Assembly: GCF_026151205.1 (NCBI RefSeq)
Contig: NC_087077.1
Span: 13,926,983-13,986,982, forward strand
Source of the DNA: Bolinopsis microptera
Taxonomy: Eukaryota; Ctenophora; Tentaculata; Lobata; Bolinopsidae
DNA length: 60,000 nt
Reading direction: 5' to 3'
Of the stretch, positions 22,396-30,667 are shown in pieces; position 1 is the stretch's first letter; the number at the start of each line of letters is the position of its first letter. The position numbers and the translations under genes are program-made. Under the pieces are notes generated by a model. The model saw only the letters and a list, made by a program, of their open reading frames with translations. It was not told where the DNA came from and made no database searches.

Positions 22396-23330
22396 TCAGG
22401 TTGAAGGAGACATTGGATATAGGGGCAGTCTAACTGCTACTAGCACACTCCTCATTATATCCATGCTCAGGCGTGTCCTGATGTTACACATCACCTGGCT
22501 GTAGTCCTCCTTTGTCTTGGTGGCTATCAACACAGCAAGTCTCCTTATGAAACGCTTGGCCTCCGGTGCCATTCCTCTTGTAGTGGTAAATACAAGGGGG
22601 ACGAATGATACTTTCTCCAATTGTAGCACTCGGTTCATGTACTGGTTCTTTTTCTCATTCTCATGCAGAGTGTAGAGCTGTGGCATGGTCTTTCCTTGAT
22701 ATGTAGGCGATTTAGGATTAAAAATGCGCACATCAAAGAAAGTCCTCTCAAATGTGCTCCACACTCCTCTTGCTGATATATCAAGCCTAGCCTTATCAGC
22801 ATTGTTGCCCTTTTGTTGGAAGTTGGCCGATTCTATAGGTGTTAAAAGTGGCTCAATCCTTAAATCCTTGGTCACCAGCCTAAGGTATTCAGCAACGGAG
22901 TCTCTCACGTTGTTATGACGGTAGTTCACATATCGCAGAATCTTGGGGTGTTAGGGATGTCCCAACCATACCGGAGATGAACAGCATCTCTGAAGTCTTG
23001 CTTGCTGTAAGCATACCCTAGCTGTTGAATGGGGAGACATGTTAGCCAAGCTCCTGACCCATGCTCTTGTACCAGCTGCAATGACTCCCTGGTATTCTCA
23101 TCCACTTCACTCATTATCTCAGCAAGCTCCTTCTTCAAGCGTAATTCTTTAACTAACTGGAGGCAATCTACTCTGCCCTTTATCTTAATTTATCCAACTT
23201 CATCAGGGATGTCTCCTGGTGATAGATAAGGTCAACCAGCTCCTCTGTTATCTTGAGTAACGTCTGGTATTCCTTCTCCGCGATCTCTACTGGATTAACA
23301 ATACTGTCAAGTTGCCATGGAGTACAACTT
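22396..23330 (-). pseudogene. C-terminal part of a cnidarian-type LINE with a putative PD-(D/E)XK endonuclease region
   Basis: The minus strand reads INPVEIAEKEYQTLLKITEE (about 23300), an in-frame stop near 23190, then LQLVKELRLKKELAEIMSE, SGAWLTCLPIQQLGYAYSKQ and FRDAVHLRYGW. After a deletion and frame change near 22925 it continues RHNNVRDSVAEYL, DKARLDISARGVW, RTFFDVRIFNP, EKVSFVPLVFTTTRGM and IRTRLSMDIM. The order fits a retroelement tail I recall from cnidarian genomes. The paired LDI..FFDVR acidic residues look like a restriction-like nuclease core, an inference. A Cys/His-rich segment normally expected before RHNNVRD is missing. The fragment at 34846-35280 is the preceding part of the same family. 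Confidence 0.7.
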
Positions 23331-23367
23331 CACTTAAGAGAATGAGGAAGAATAAGGACAAAGCATG

Positions 23368-23396
23368 GGCTTTTTTTTTTTTTTTTTTTTTTTTTA
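23368..23396. repeat. Poly(T) tract
   Basis: An uninterrupted run of about 26 T after AAAGCATGGGC. It could be the reverse-oriented A tail of a retroposed sequence on the minus strand. No SINE head was recognised next to it. Confidence 0.8.
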
Positions 23397-23609
23397 AGAG
23401 AGGCTGGGCAAAGATAGCCCACGAGAGGATAGCATTGAGATGCTCTGCCTACCTCTGGGGTGTGGCAACCTTGGGGAAGGTTGCCGGTGAAATCAGAGTG
23501 ATTGGTGGAGGATGGTGTAAGATGTTATAATATGAGTCAAAATGATACGCTTAATGCCAGCTGGGTTTGGAAAAGTACAACGAGACGAGACAGCATATGA
23601 AATAATACT

Positions 23610-26600
23610 TTAAGTCACCCCGGTCTGATCCAGCTCCTCCGGCACAATTAAGCGTTTGGTGCGGTTTGCGAAATTGACAATTGTGGTGATGTGTTGGTTG
23701 TCGAATATGTCATTGACAGAGAGGTAGTAGTCCTGGAAATATTGACCTCTAATTTGGGCAATAGCCGGACACTGTCCAAGAAAGTGTGAGACAGTTTCCT
23801 CTCCGTCGCCGCACATAGGACAAGCACTGGTGTTTGATTTGCAAATGGTGTGAAGGTGTTTGTTTAAGCCGCAGTGACCCGTGATGAGGTGAACTGCAGT
23901 TCTGTAATCTTGTCTGTTTTTGCTGAGTGTAGTGTTGAGGTTTTTGATGATTTTGGCATGCTTGTGGCCGAGTGTCAGTTTGGTGTGTCTGGGACCGTCA
24001 GTTAACCAAGTTTCCTGATTCAGTCTGTTGACTTTGTTGTCGATTTGACGCTTGATGTAGGATTGAGGAATTGGACACTTCAAAGTGGATTCACTGATTG
24101 TACCAAGCTTGGCCAGCTCATCTGCTTTTTCGTTCCCCCACAATCCGATGTGTGCTGCAATCCATCGTATCTCTAGCGTGTTGTTGGATCCGAGTGCATT
24201 AAGAGAGTCGTAACAGTCTCTTGTAGTTCTACTCCGCGTTGAAAGCGCAGAGATAGCTTGTATAGATGAGAGACTGTCAGACCATATGATGATGTGTGTG
24301 TTGGTATAGGTAGAGAGATATTTGCAAGCTTCAATGATGGCGGTGAGCTCTGTTTGGTAAACAGTGCAATAATCAGGGAGCTTGAATGATCTTTCTTCAA
24401 GGGTGGTGTTATTGTTGTCAGTTGTGATGATATAGCCAGCCCCGCATCCTGAGTCAGTGAGTGACCCGTCAGTGTAGCAGGTGATCGTTTCACTGGTAAT
24501 GTTGTCAATGGTGTTTTGAAGTGAATTTCTATATTCAGTGTTGTCGGCTCCAGGAGTTGTGACGGTGAAGTGCCGTCCCAGCATCATGGTTGGTGTTGTT
24601 AGGTCTCTCGTTGCTCTAGGTGGGATAATGAGGTCTGCCATGAATTGTTTGTTGATAGTGGTATGATTTTTGATAGTTCCCTTCCTGAAGGCGATAGTTT
24701 CAAGAGTGAGGCTGCCATAAGCTTGTAGCCTGGCCGCACCCTTTGCTGCTTCGCCTTGCAGGAACAGTATGATGTCAGAAGTGTCGGTGAGGTGATTCAA
24801 TGCGATAAAAGGTGTGCTTGGCATGGCACCAGACATCATTCTGAGTGCCAATGCCTGCACACGTTTGAGTTTCTTTGCGTTATAGTCCGTTTGAGTGGCC
24901 CTGATCCATATACTACAGCAGTAGGATAGGATTGGACGGATGACAGCCGTGTACATCCATTTGCATGTTTTAGGGCTCATACCCCATGTGGGGCCGACAG
25001 CTCTTCGACATTGCATGAGGGATGCCGTGGCTTTTTTGGTGGTGTTGATGATATGTTCATTGAAATTGAGTTTGCTGTCCAAGGTGACTCCTAGAAATTT
25101 AGCAGACTTGGAAAGACCTATAATGTTGTTGCCAACTGTTATAGGTCTTAGAGTCCACTTACTATTCCAGGTAAACATGACTATCTGAGTTTTAAGGGCG
25201 CTAATAGATAGCTCTTTGGTTCTGCACCAATTTTCTATCGTTTTAATAGTTTTGCATGTTCGGTCCCAGATGATGTCTAAATCATCCCCTTCCGCTAGAG
25301 ACAACAGATCATCCGCAAAGGCTTGCAGGTAACCCGGGATGTCTTTTGCGGTAAAGGAAAGGAGATCGTCGACTACCAGATTCCAGAGAAAAGGAGAGAG
25401 AATGCCTCCTTGGGGGCAACCTCGCCTGATCCGTACCCTTCTCGACTTATCCTTATGATTTAGTGTGATGAATCGATTGGTTACCATGTTGATGATCCAC
25501 TGTGCAGTAGCCAAGTCCACTTTCGTAGCCTTGACTGCTTCAGAGATAGCCTTGAACGAGACATTGTCGAAGGCGCCCTCTATATCTAGAAAGACACCTA
25601 GGACATATCCTTTCTTGGCTATTCTGCGCTCAATGGTGTGAGTAACTTTATGAAGTGCCGCTTCTGTGGAGCAGCCCTTCTTAAAGCCGAATTGTCGTTT
25701 GTTGATATCATTAGCTATGTTGAGGTCATGTTGCATATGCCATAAGATCACTTTCTCCTGCAACTTTAACATCACGGGCGAAAGAGTGATCGTTCGAAAT
25801 GACTTAGCTTTGTTGTAGTCGGTTTTTCCAGGCTTAGGGAGAAAGATTCCAAGAGAGTCCCTCCACAAAGTTGGGATGTGTTGCGTTTCATGGTTTTTTG
25901 TCATAATGTTTTTTGTTATGTCTTTGATATGAGCCCAGGCTTTCTGGAATATGATAGGTTTTAGAGTGTCAGGTCCTGCAGCCTTCAAGGGATCGAAGGA
26001 TAGGAGAGCCTTTTCGATTCTTTCAGGGCTGTAGATTTTGTCTAGTAAGTCTGTGGAGATCGGTAAGGGGCAGAGAGGCGGAACTGGCGGATCAGTAACA
26101 CTCTCCTTGAAGTGGGTTTGTGTCATGACCTCCAGTGTCTCCTCTGCGTTTTTGGTGAGTTCGCCATTTGGTTTATAAACGGCTTCAAGTTTGTTATTGG
26201 TGTCAGTACAGGTTTTCAGAATCTTGTTCATCCTTCCAGATTCCTTAACCGATTCTGTGTCTGCGCAGAATTTCCGCCACGCATTGCGCTGGGAGTTGGA
26301 CAGGATCTTGTTGTATTGCTTGTTGCTTTCTCTAAGAGCGAGCCACGAAGCATCAGTTTTGATTCGACGAGCTGTGATGAGTTTGCGTCTTATACCCCTC
26401 TGTGCTTCCTCAACTTCTCGAGTTAGCCAGGGTGGTTTTCTGACAGCGCTGGAGATGTAAGTAATGGGACATGCCTCCTCGAAGGCAGCTCGGAGAGTAG
26501 TATTAATGGTGTTAACTTTGTGATCAATGTCGTGTGGTGTGTTAACGCAGGTGTTGTGGAGATCATTGTTGTTGTAAAGAATCTCGTCAAATTTCGCCCA

Positions 26601-27455
26601 GTCAGTGTTCTTGACTAGGCGTATTTGTCTTGGTTCTTTTTTGGGACCAGAAGTAATGTCGAACATGATATATCTGTGATCGGAGTTTGAGTAAAGATCA
26701 CTAACGTGCCAGTTACTGATCAGTTCAGCCCCCAGTTGGTTGGTAATAGTGAGGTCAATGATGGAATTATGACCTCGTGAGTTGAGGAATGTTGGAGTTG
26801 AACCTTTGTTGGAACAGGAGAGCCCTAGCGACGAGAGGAAATCAAGTAGTTCCTCTCCTCTTCTATTGCACAACTTGTTACCCCAAAGAGTGTGTTGGGA
26901 GTTGGTGTCAGAGCCTATTATGAGTGGTATTTTGTTGTCTATAGCGTATTTGGCTAGAGGTGTGGTTTCGTGGGATGGAGCTGGTCCATTAATATCCATG
27001 TACGAAGCTGCCAGAATTACTTCTGTCGAGCTAAGTTGAATCTTAATAGCAACTTGATCCGGGGTTGTGAATTGCGATAGTTCCCAACTTTTTTCAGCTA
27101 GGTTTTTGTGTATTACTATGGCGGCACGGGGCCTAATGTCCCCAACTTTGTAGTAATACTCGGTTAGTTCTTTGCTTATCGGTGGAATTAGGTGTTTGTT
27201 ATTAGTGTATGGTTCAGTCGCTAGTACAATAGGATTTTTCCTGCCATGAGTGTTCACCAGCAGGGTTTTCCAAGCGTTGTACTTGCGTTTAAGGTTGATT
27301 TGAGTAACAGAGTAATATTCATGATGAGTTTTACCTGTTTTTTTGGTATTGGGGACGTGGCGTGCAGCACCTGCAGTTACCCTCACCGGACGGGTACTAG
27401 GACCTTTTGGATTGGGCACTGTGTCGGGGGGCTGGTCGAAGTCGAATAGCAGCAA
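23610..27455 (-). CDS. Non-LTR retrotransposon ORF2: APE endonuclease, reverse transcriptase, RNase H, zinc knuckle (1281 aa)
   Basis: The endonuclease (about residues 50-280) shows VTQINLKRKYNAW, VLATEPYTNN, LIIGSDTNSQHTLWG and YSNSDHRYIMF, as in R1-clade elements. RT (about 460-760) shows LDIEGAFDNVSF (motif A), RRGCPQGGILSPFLWNLVVD (motif B) and YLQAFADDLLSLAEG (motif C). RNase H (about 985-1115) shows ITCYTDGSLTDSGCGAGYI, YQTELTAIIEACK, IIWSDSLSSIQAI and IRWIAAHIGLWGNEKADELA, giving the D, E, D and late D residues. A CPMCGDGEETVSHFLGQC knuckle follows near 1210. EN-RT-RNase H order is known in the R1, I, LOA and Ingi groups. The EN motifs favour R1-like, but the clade is an inference. The 45-residue leader before the endonuclease may belong to an ORF1/ORF2 overlap. 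The protein would nick target DNA and prime cDNA synthesis there. Confidence 0.93.
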   Translation of the reverse strand: MLLFDFDQPPDTVPNPKGPSTRPVRVTAGAARHVPNTKKTGKTHHEYYSVTQINLKRKYNAWKTLLVNTHGRKNPIVLATEPYTNNKHLIPPISKELTEYYYKVGDIRPRAAIVIHKNLAEKSWELSQFTTPDQVAIKIQLSSTEVILAASYMDINGPAPSHETTPLAKYAIDNKIPLIIGSDTNSQHTLWGNKLCNRRGEELLDFLSSLGLSCSNKGSTPTFLNSRGHNSIIDLTITNQLGAELISNWHVSDLYSNSDHRYIMFDITSGPKKEPRQIRLVKNTDWAKFDEILYNNNDLHNTCVNTPHDIDHKVNTINTTLRAAFEEACPITYISSAVRKPPWLTREVEEAQRGIRRKLITARRIKTDASWLALRESNKQYNKILSNSQRNAWRKFCADTESVKESGRMNKILKTCTDTNNKLEAVYKPNGELTKNAEETLEVMTQTHFKESVTDPPVPPLCPLPISTDLLDKIYSPERIEKALLSFDPLKAAGPDTLKPIIFQKAWAHIKDITKNIMTKNHETQHIPTLWRDSLGIFLPKPGKTDYNKAKSFRTITLSPVMLKLQEKVILWHMQHDLNIANDINKRQFGFKKGCSTEAALHKVTHTIERRIAKKGYVLGVFLDIEGAFDNVSFKAISEAVKATKVDLATAQWIINMVTNRFITLNHKDKSRRVRIRRGCPQGGILSPFLWNLVVDDLLSFTAKDIPGYLQAFADDLLSLAEGDDLDIIWDRTCKTIKTIENWCRTKELSISALKTQIVMFTWNSKWTLRPITVGNNIIGLSKSAKFLGVTLDSKLNFNEHIINTTKKATASLMQCRRAVGPTWGMSPKTCKWMYTAVIRPILSYCCSIWIRATQTDYNAKKLKRVQALALRMMSGAMPSTPFIALNHLTDTSDIILFLQGEAAKGAARLQAYGSLTLETIAFRKGTIKNHTTINKQFMADLIIPPRATRDLTTPTMMLGRHFTVTTPGADNTEYRNSLQNTIDNITSETITCYTDGSLTDSGCGAGYIITTDNNNTTLEERSFKLPDYCTVYQTELTAIIEACKYLSTYTNTHIIIWSDSLSSIQAISALSTRSRTTRDCYDSLNALGSNNTLEIRWIAAHIGLWGNEKADELAKLGTISESTLKCPIPQSYIKRQIDNKVNRLNQETWLTDGPRHTKLTLGHKHAKIIKNLNTTLSKNRQDYRTAVHLITGHCGLNKHLHTICKSNTSACPMCGDGEETVSHFLGQCPAIAQIRGQYFQDYYLSVNDIFDNQHITTIVNFANRTKRLIVPEELDQTGVT

Positions 27456-27491
27456 CCAGCGTCTCCGGGAGAAAACTGTGTTTCTCTAAGA

Positions 27492-27515
27492 ATGTCTCAC
27501 CCGAAGGTGAGACAT
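27492..27515 (-). other. 10-bp stem with UUCG loop just upstream of ORF2
   Basis: On the element's sense (minus) strand ATGTCTCACC and GGTGAGACAT flank a TTCG loop. C(UUCG)G is an exceptionally stable RNA tetraloop. The hairpin lies 37 bp upstream of the ORF2 ATG. A role in translation of ORF2 or in RNP recognition is possible but unproven. Confidence 0.6.
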
Positions 27516-27603
27516 CCACCCAGATCCGCTGCCTCTGTTTAAACTCCGTCGACGGGCCCCCACCTTCATGTAGCTGCACAGCCACTGCCTCCCAGATGTT
27601 GGT

Positions 27604-28491
27604 TCAGATCTGTATCCTATTCCACGGTGGGGTAGGATTGATAGATAATGTTGTTATCAGTATATGGGAGATTATATGCGCGTTCCCGCGCAATGTTGTT
27701 GAAATAGGTCCTTTAATCACAATAATGTCTGATGTTAAGCGTAAATCAGGAAACCTGATCCGCTCTGCGAAAATCAATGTCTCATCTGTGTTACGCAGTT
27801 GATACATCTCATTACCGCTATCAGTCATGATTGTTTTGTAAATCCGGAGTTGTAGTATAGGGGTAATAGAGGTGGATTCCTTGGTGGTTGCTGAACGAGC
27901 ACAGCCCCGATTGAAACCAGCACCCTCGCAACAAGGCTGTGAAGCCTGTGCAAGTGTGCCAATCCCACACGAGGCCGGCTCAGTCCCGCCTCCTCCACTG
28001 GTAATCCGGTGTTGTAGTGTAGGTGTAGTAGTGGTGGATTCCTTGGTGGTTGCTGAACGAGCACAGCCCCGATAGGAACCAGCACCATCGCAGCAAGGCT
28101 GTGAAGCCTGCGCAAGTGTGCCAATCCCACACGAGGCCGGCTCAGTCCCGCCTCCTCCACTGGTAATCCGGTGTTGTAGTGTAGGTGTAGTAGTGGTGGA
28201 TTCCTTGGTGGTTGCTGAACGAGCACAGCCCCGATAGGAACCAGCACCATCGCAGCAAGGCTGTGAAGCCTGCGCAAGTGTGCCAATCCCACACGAGGCC
28301 AGCTCAGTCCAGCCTCCTCCACTGGTAATCCGGTGTTGTAGTCCAAGTGTATTAGTGAGAGTTTTAACACTTTCTGCGTATCGTAGAAAGATGTTTGTTT
28401 TACTACCGCGACAGTAATGATATGCCGCTAATAAGGTAAAGGTAAAACGGGTGCTAATGATCGGTATTAAGGGCCCGACCTTGAAGTACAC
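27604..28491 (-). CDS. Possible ORF1 or tandem-repeat leader of the R1-like element
   Basis: An open frame of 295 codons on the minus strand. Its central part is three nearly identical 54-residue units (core TSGGGxTExASCGIGTLAQ, then CARSATTKES). I see no zinc knuckles or RRM, the usual marks of an R1-type ORF1, so I do not claim it is translated. Because the 162-bp unit is divisible by three, the repeat keeps the frame open automatically. It may instead be 5' UTR. Confidence 0.35.
   Translation of the reverse strand: MYFKVGPLIPIISTRFTFTLLAAYHYCRGSKTNIFLRYAESVKTLTNTLGLQHRITSGGGWTELASCGIGTLAQASQPCCDGAGSYRGCARSATTKESTTTTPTLQHRITSGGGGTEPASCGIGTLAQASQPCCDGAGSYRGCARSATTKESTTTTPTLQHRITSGGGGTEPASCGIGTLAQASQPCCEGAGFNRGCARSATTKESTSITPILQLRIYKTIMTDSGNEMYQLRNTDETLIFAERIRFPDLRLTSDIIVIKGPISTTLRGNAHIISHILITTLSINPTPPWNRIQI
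27840..28335. repeat. Three 162-bp tandem repeats upstream of ORF2
   Basis: The landmark GGTAATCCGGTGTTGTAG starts at about 28000, 28162 and 28324, and a diverged AAATCCGGAGTTGTAG starts at about 27839, giving an exact 162-bp period over three units. The middle and right units are nearly identical, the left one slightly diverged. Tandem monomers at the 5' side of a LINE can act as promoters, as in mouse L1. Here that is only a possibility. Confidence 0.9.
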
Positions 28492-29204
28492 ACCCTGAAC
28501 TTCTAAAACCCTATATGCTCAGGTGTGAGTGAAGGCTGTGAGAGCTCCAAAAGAAAAAGGGATCAAATGAGGTAAAGGAAGAAGGTTGGCACGTGCGACC
28601 TACGTTCAGTTTTGCTCAGCTGAACAGTACAGCTTAGTCTCGGCTGGTCTGTGATACCGATTAAGCCCCCTTACCACGGCAAGGTCATTTGCTTTGGATA
28701 AAGCACCATTACCAATCACTATAGGTGAGAGAAACAGGATAGGATTGGGTCCTGGGCAGTAACTCCAGAGCAAATGGGCAGAGTCATAGGTGGTGCTCTA
28801 GTGCTCAGGATTGACTCTGCCGCTGTACTTTAAATCAATAAGTACCTACACGTGTGACAGACGCCCCAGCCGACAAGCCCCCTGACGCGATGCATGCGAG
28901 CCCAGAACAGAGTGCCTACACCCAGTGGCACGCCATGCTAAGACAACGCCGCCAGCTATCGACCCGGATGCTATCCCCACGAGCTACCTAGCGACTTTCG
29001 TCGCTTGGGTGCTCAATGTGGACTGCCTCCGTTACGACCACCAGCTTCGCCACCCAGCCCAGCGGTCCCCTGGTTTCAGCCATCCACCCCAGTCTCAGCA
29101 CACACCACACCGGGAACCGCCAACCAGCACATCCAGACCCACATGCCAGGCCTCATCGAAGCTACCTGGTCTTTTGCCCGGAACCAGACAAAAGGGGGAA
29201 AGCA
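28492..29204. other. Unassigned, relatively GC-rich stretch between two LINEs
   Basis: Short open frames occur on the plus strand (Pro/His/Ser-rich, about 28925-29212) but without recognisable domains. The stretch may include the 5' end of the R1-like element and unrelated retroelement leader sequence. The boundary with the CR1-like LINE is about 29205. Confidence 0.4.
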
Positions 29205-29219
29205 TGGGCTGAGTTTGAT

Positions 29220-30658
29220 AGAAATCCATCTGTAATCAATTTTAGTTATGCTAATAGCAAGCAACATATTTTTGAAGTGGCTGAAGTTAAAGCTAAAGTT
29301 AACTATGAAAAGAAGATTACATCTAATTTAAAGCAGAATAGTAAGTCTTTTTACTCATATTTACGTAACAAAAGGCAAGTAAAATCAAGTGTGGTTTCCT
29401 TGGATAGAGGAGATGGTACACGCACAGATAGTTCTGCTGAGTCTGCTGAAGTACTTGCAAGTGCCTTCAGCTCAGTGTTTGTGTGTGAGCCACCTGGCCC
29501 TCTTCCTAAAAATGACACTTTGGATTATGATAAAGATGTTATTAGTGATTTGCAAGTTAACAGTGCTGATATTAAGAAGCAACTTTTAAAGCTTAATATT
29601 TTTAAGAGTTCAGGTCCGGATGGTGTTCATCCAAAGTTATTAAAATTGTTAGCTTATGATGACAACTTTGTAGAAGCAGTCACTAAATTATTTAAAATGT
29701 GTTCAGAAACGGGATCTCTTCCTGAAGTGTGGAAGTCAGCATCCGTTGTAGCATTGTTTAAAAAGGGTGTTAAATCAGATCCCTTAACCCATTAGGGACG
29801 ATAGGGTCGTTTTTATGACTCACCTTTTCTAGACGTAAAACCAAATTACTAAACGCTATAACGAATCTATAGCATATATGCTCAAAATTTATTGGGCTAC
29901 GTATAATGAAGCCCAATAAATTTTGAGTATATATGCTATAGATTCGTTATAGCGTTTAGTAATTTGGTTTTTCGTCTAGAAAAGGTGGGTCATAAAAACG
30001 ACCCTATCGTCCCTAATGGGTTAAACTATAGACCAGTTTCATTAACTTGTATTTTGTGCAAAGTGTACGAAAAGTTGGTGAGGGCACATTTATTGGATTT
30101 TTTAGAAGAACGAATATCAAAGCATCAGCATGGATTTGTTAAGGGCAAATCTTGCTTATCTAATCTTTTAGAGACATTTGATAATATTCTTGATATTTTA
30201 GATGAAGGTGATCCTGTTGATCTACTGTATTTTGATTTTAGTAATGCCTTTGACACTGTCCCCCACTTTAGACTTTTATCTAAATTGGAGGGGTTTGGGG
30301 TCAAAGGAAAAGTTTTAGATGTTATTAAAGATTTTCTTACAGACAGAACCACGAGGGTTTGTGTAGAAGGACAATGGTCTGAGGTGAAACATGTGTTATC
30401 TGGTGTTCCCCAGGGGTGGTCAGTATTGGGTCCTTTGCTATTTATTCTTTATATTAATGATTTACCTGATATAGTCAAGAATAAGATTAAATTATTTGCA
30501 GATGACCTCAAGTTGATTGGTAATGCAGCTAACCACAGTGTTGCTGAAGATATTGTAGAACTGGAAGTCTGGGAGAGTATTTGGCTTTTGAAGTTTAATC
30601 CTGCTAAATGTAAAGTTGTTCATATTAATCTTAATAGCAACCCTAACTTAAATTATTT
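29220..30658 (+). pseudogene. CR1-like ORF2: linker and RT, interrupted by a MITE
   Basis: Before the MITE: FSYANSKQHIFEVAEVKAKV, SFYSYLRNKRQVKSSV, FKSSGPDGVHPKLLKLLA and SLPEVWKSASVVALFKKG. After it: NYRPVSLTCILCKVYEKLV, HGFVKGKSCLSNLLETF, LLYFDFSNAFDTVPHFRLL (motif A), GVPQGWSVLGPLLFILYIND (motif B) and KLFADDLKLIG (motif C). Removing the MITE and one TTAA joins the halves in frame (about KSDPL|NYRPV). Motif B has one extra residue, Trp, between PQG and SVLGP compared with the usual PQGSVLGP, a possible defect. The frame stays open up to the RTE insertion at 30668. Confidence 0.88.
29788..30020. mobile_element. 233-bp foldback MITE at a TTAA site, inside LINE RT
   Basis: TTAA at 29784-29787 and 30021-30024. 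The ends are CCCATTAGGGACGATAGGGT and its reverse complement, and the inverted arms extend almost to the centre, leaving a loop of about 11 nt (ACGTATAATGA). It has no ORF. CCC next to TTAA is typical of piggyBac-derived MITEs, so that superfamily is likely. Arm identity is very high with only a few mismatches. Confidence 0.9.
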
Positions 30659-30667
30659 AGTAAATGG

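Larger units (their letters stand above)
23515..28491 (-). mobile_element. R1/I-like non-LTR retrotransposon, apparently intact ORF2
   Basis: A minus-strand element with an intact 1281-residue ORF2 (27455-23610), a short 3' UTR of about 90 bp ending near 23515, and an upstream region (27456 to about 28491) with three 162-bp tandem units and an open frame that may be part of ORF1 or of a 5' UTR. The absence of stops or shifts in ORF2, in a window where every other LINE is broken, suggests a recent and possibly still competent insertion. The exact 5' end and target duplication were not resolved. Confidence 0.8.

Noticed and set aside
23368-23530. SINE with poly(T) tail
   Set aside because: No Pol III A and B boxes were found next to the run.
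26112-26460. Overlapping 104- and 89-codon plus-strand frames
   Set aside because: Shadows of the intact R1-like ORF2 on the minus strand.
27490-27600. HDV-like self-cleaving ribozyme in the R1-like leader
   Set aside because: Only one simple hairpin is visible; the nested double pseudoknot could not be built by eye.
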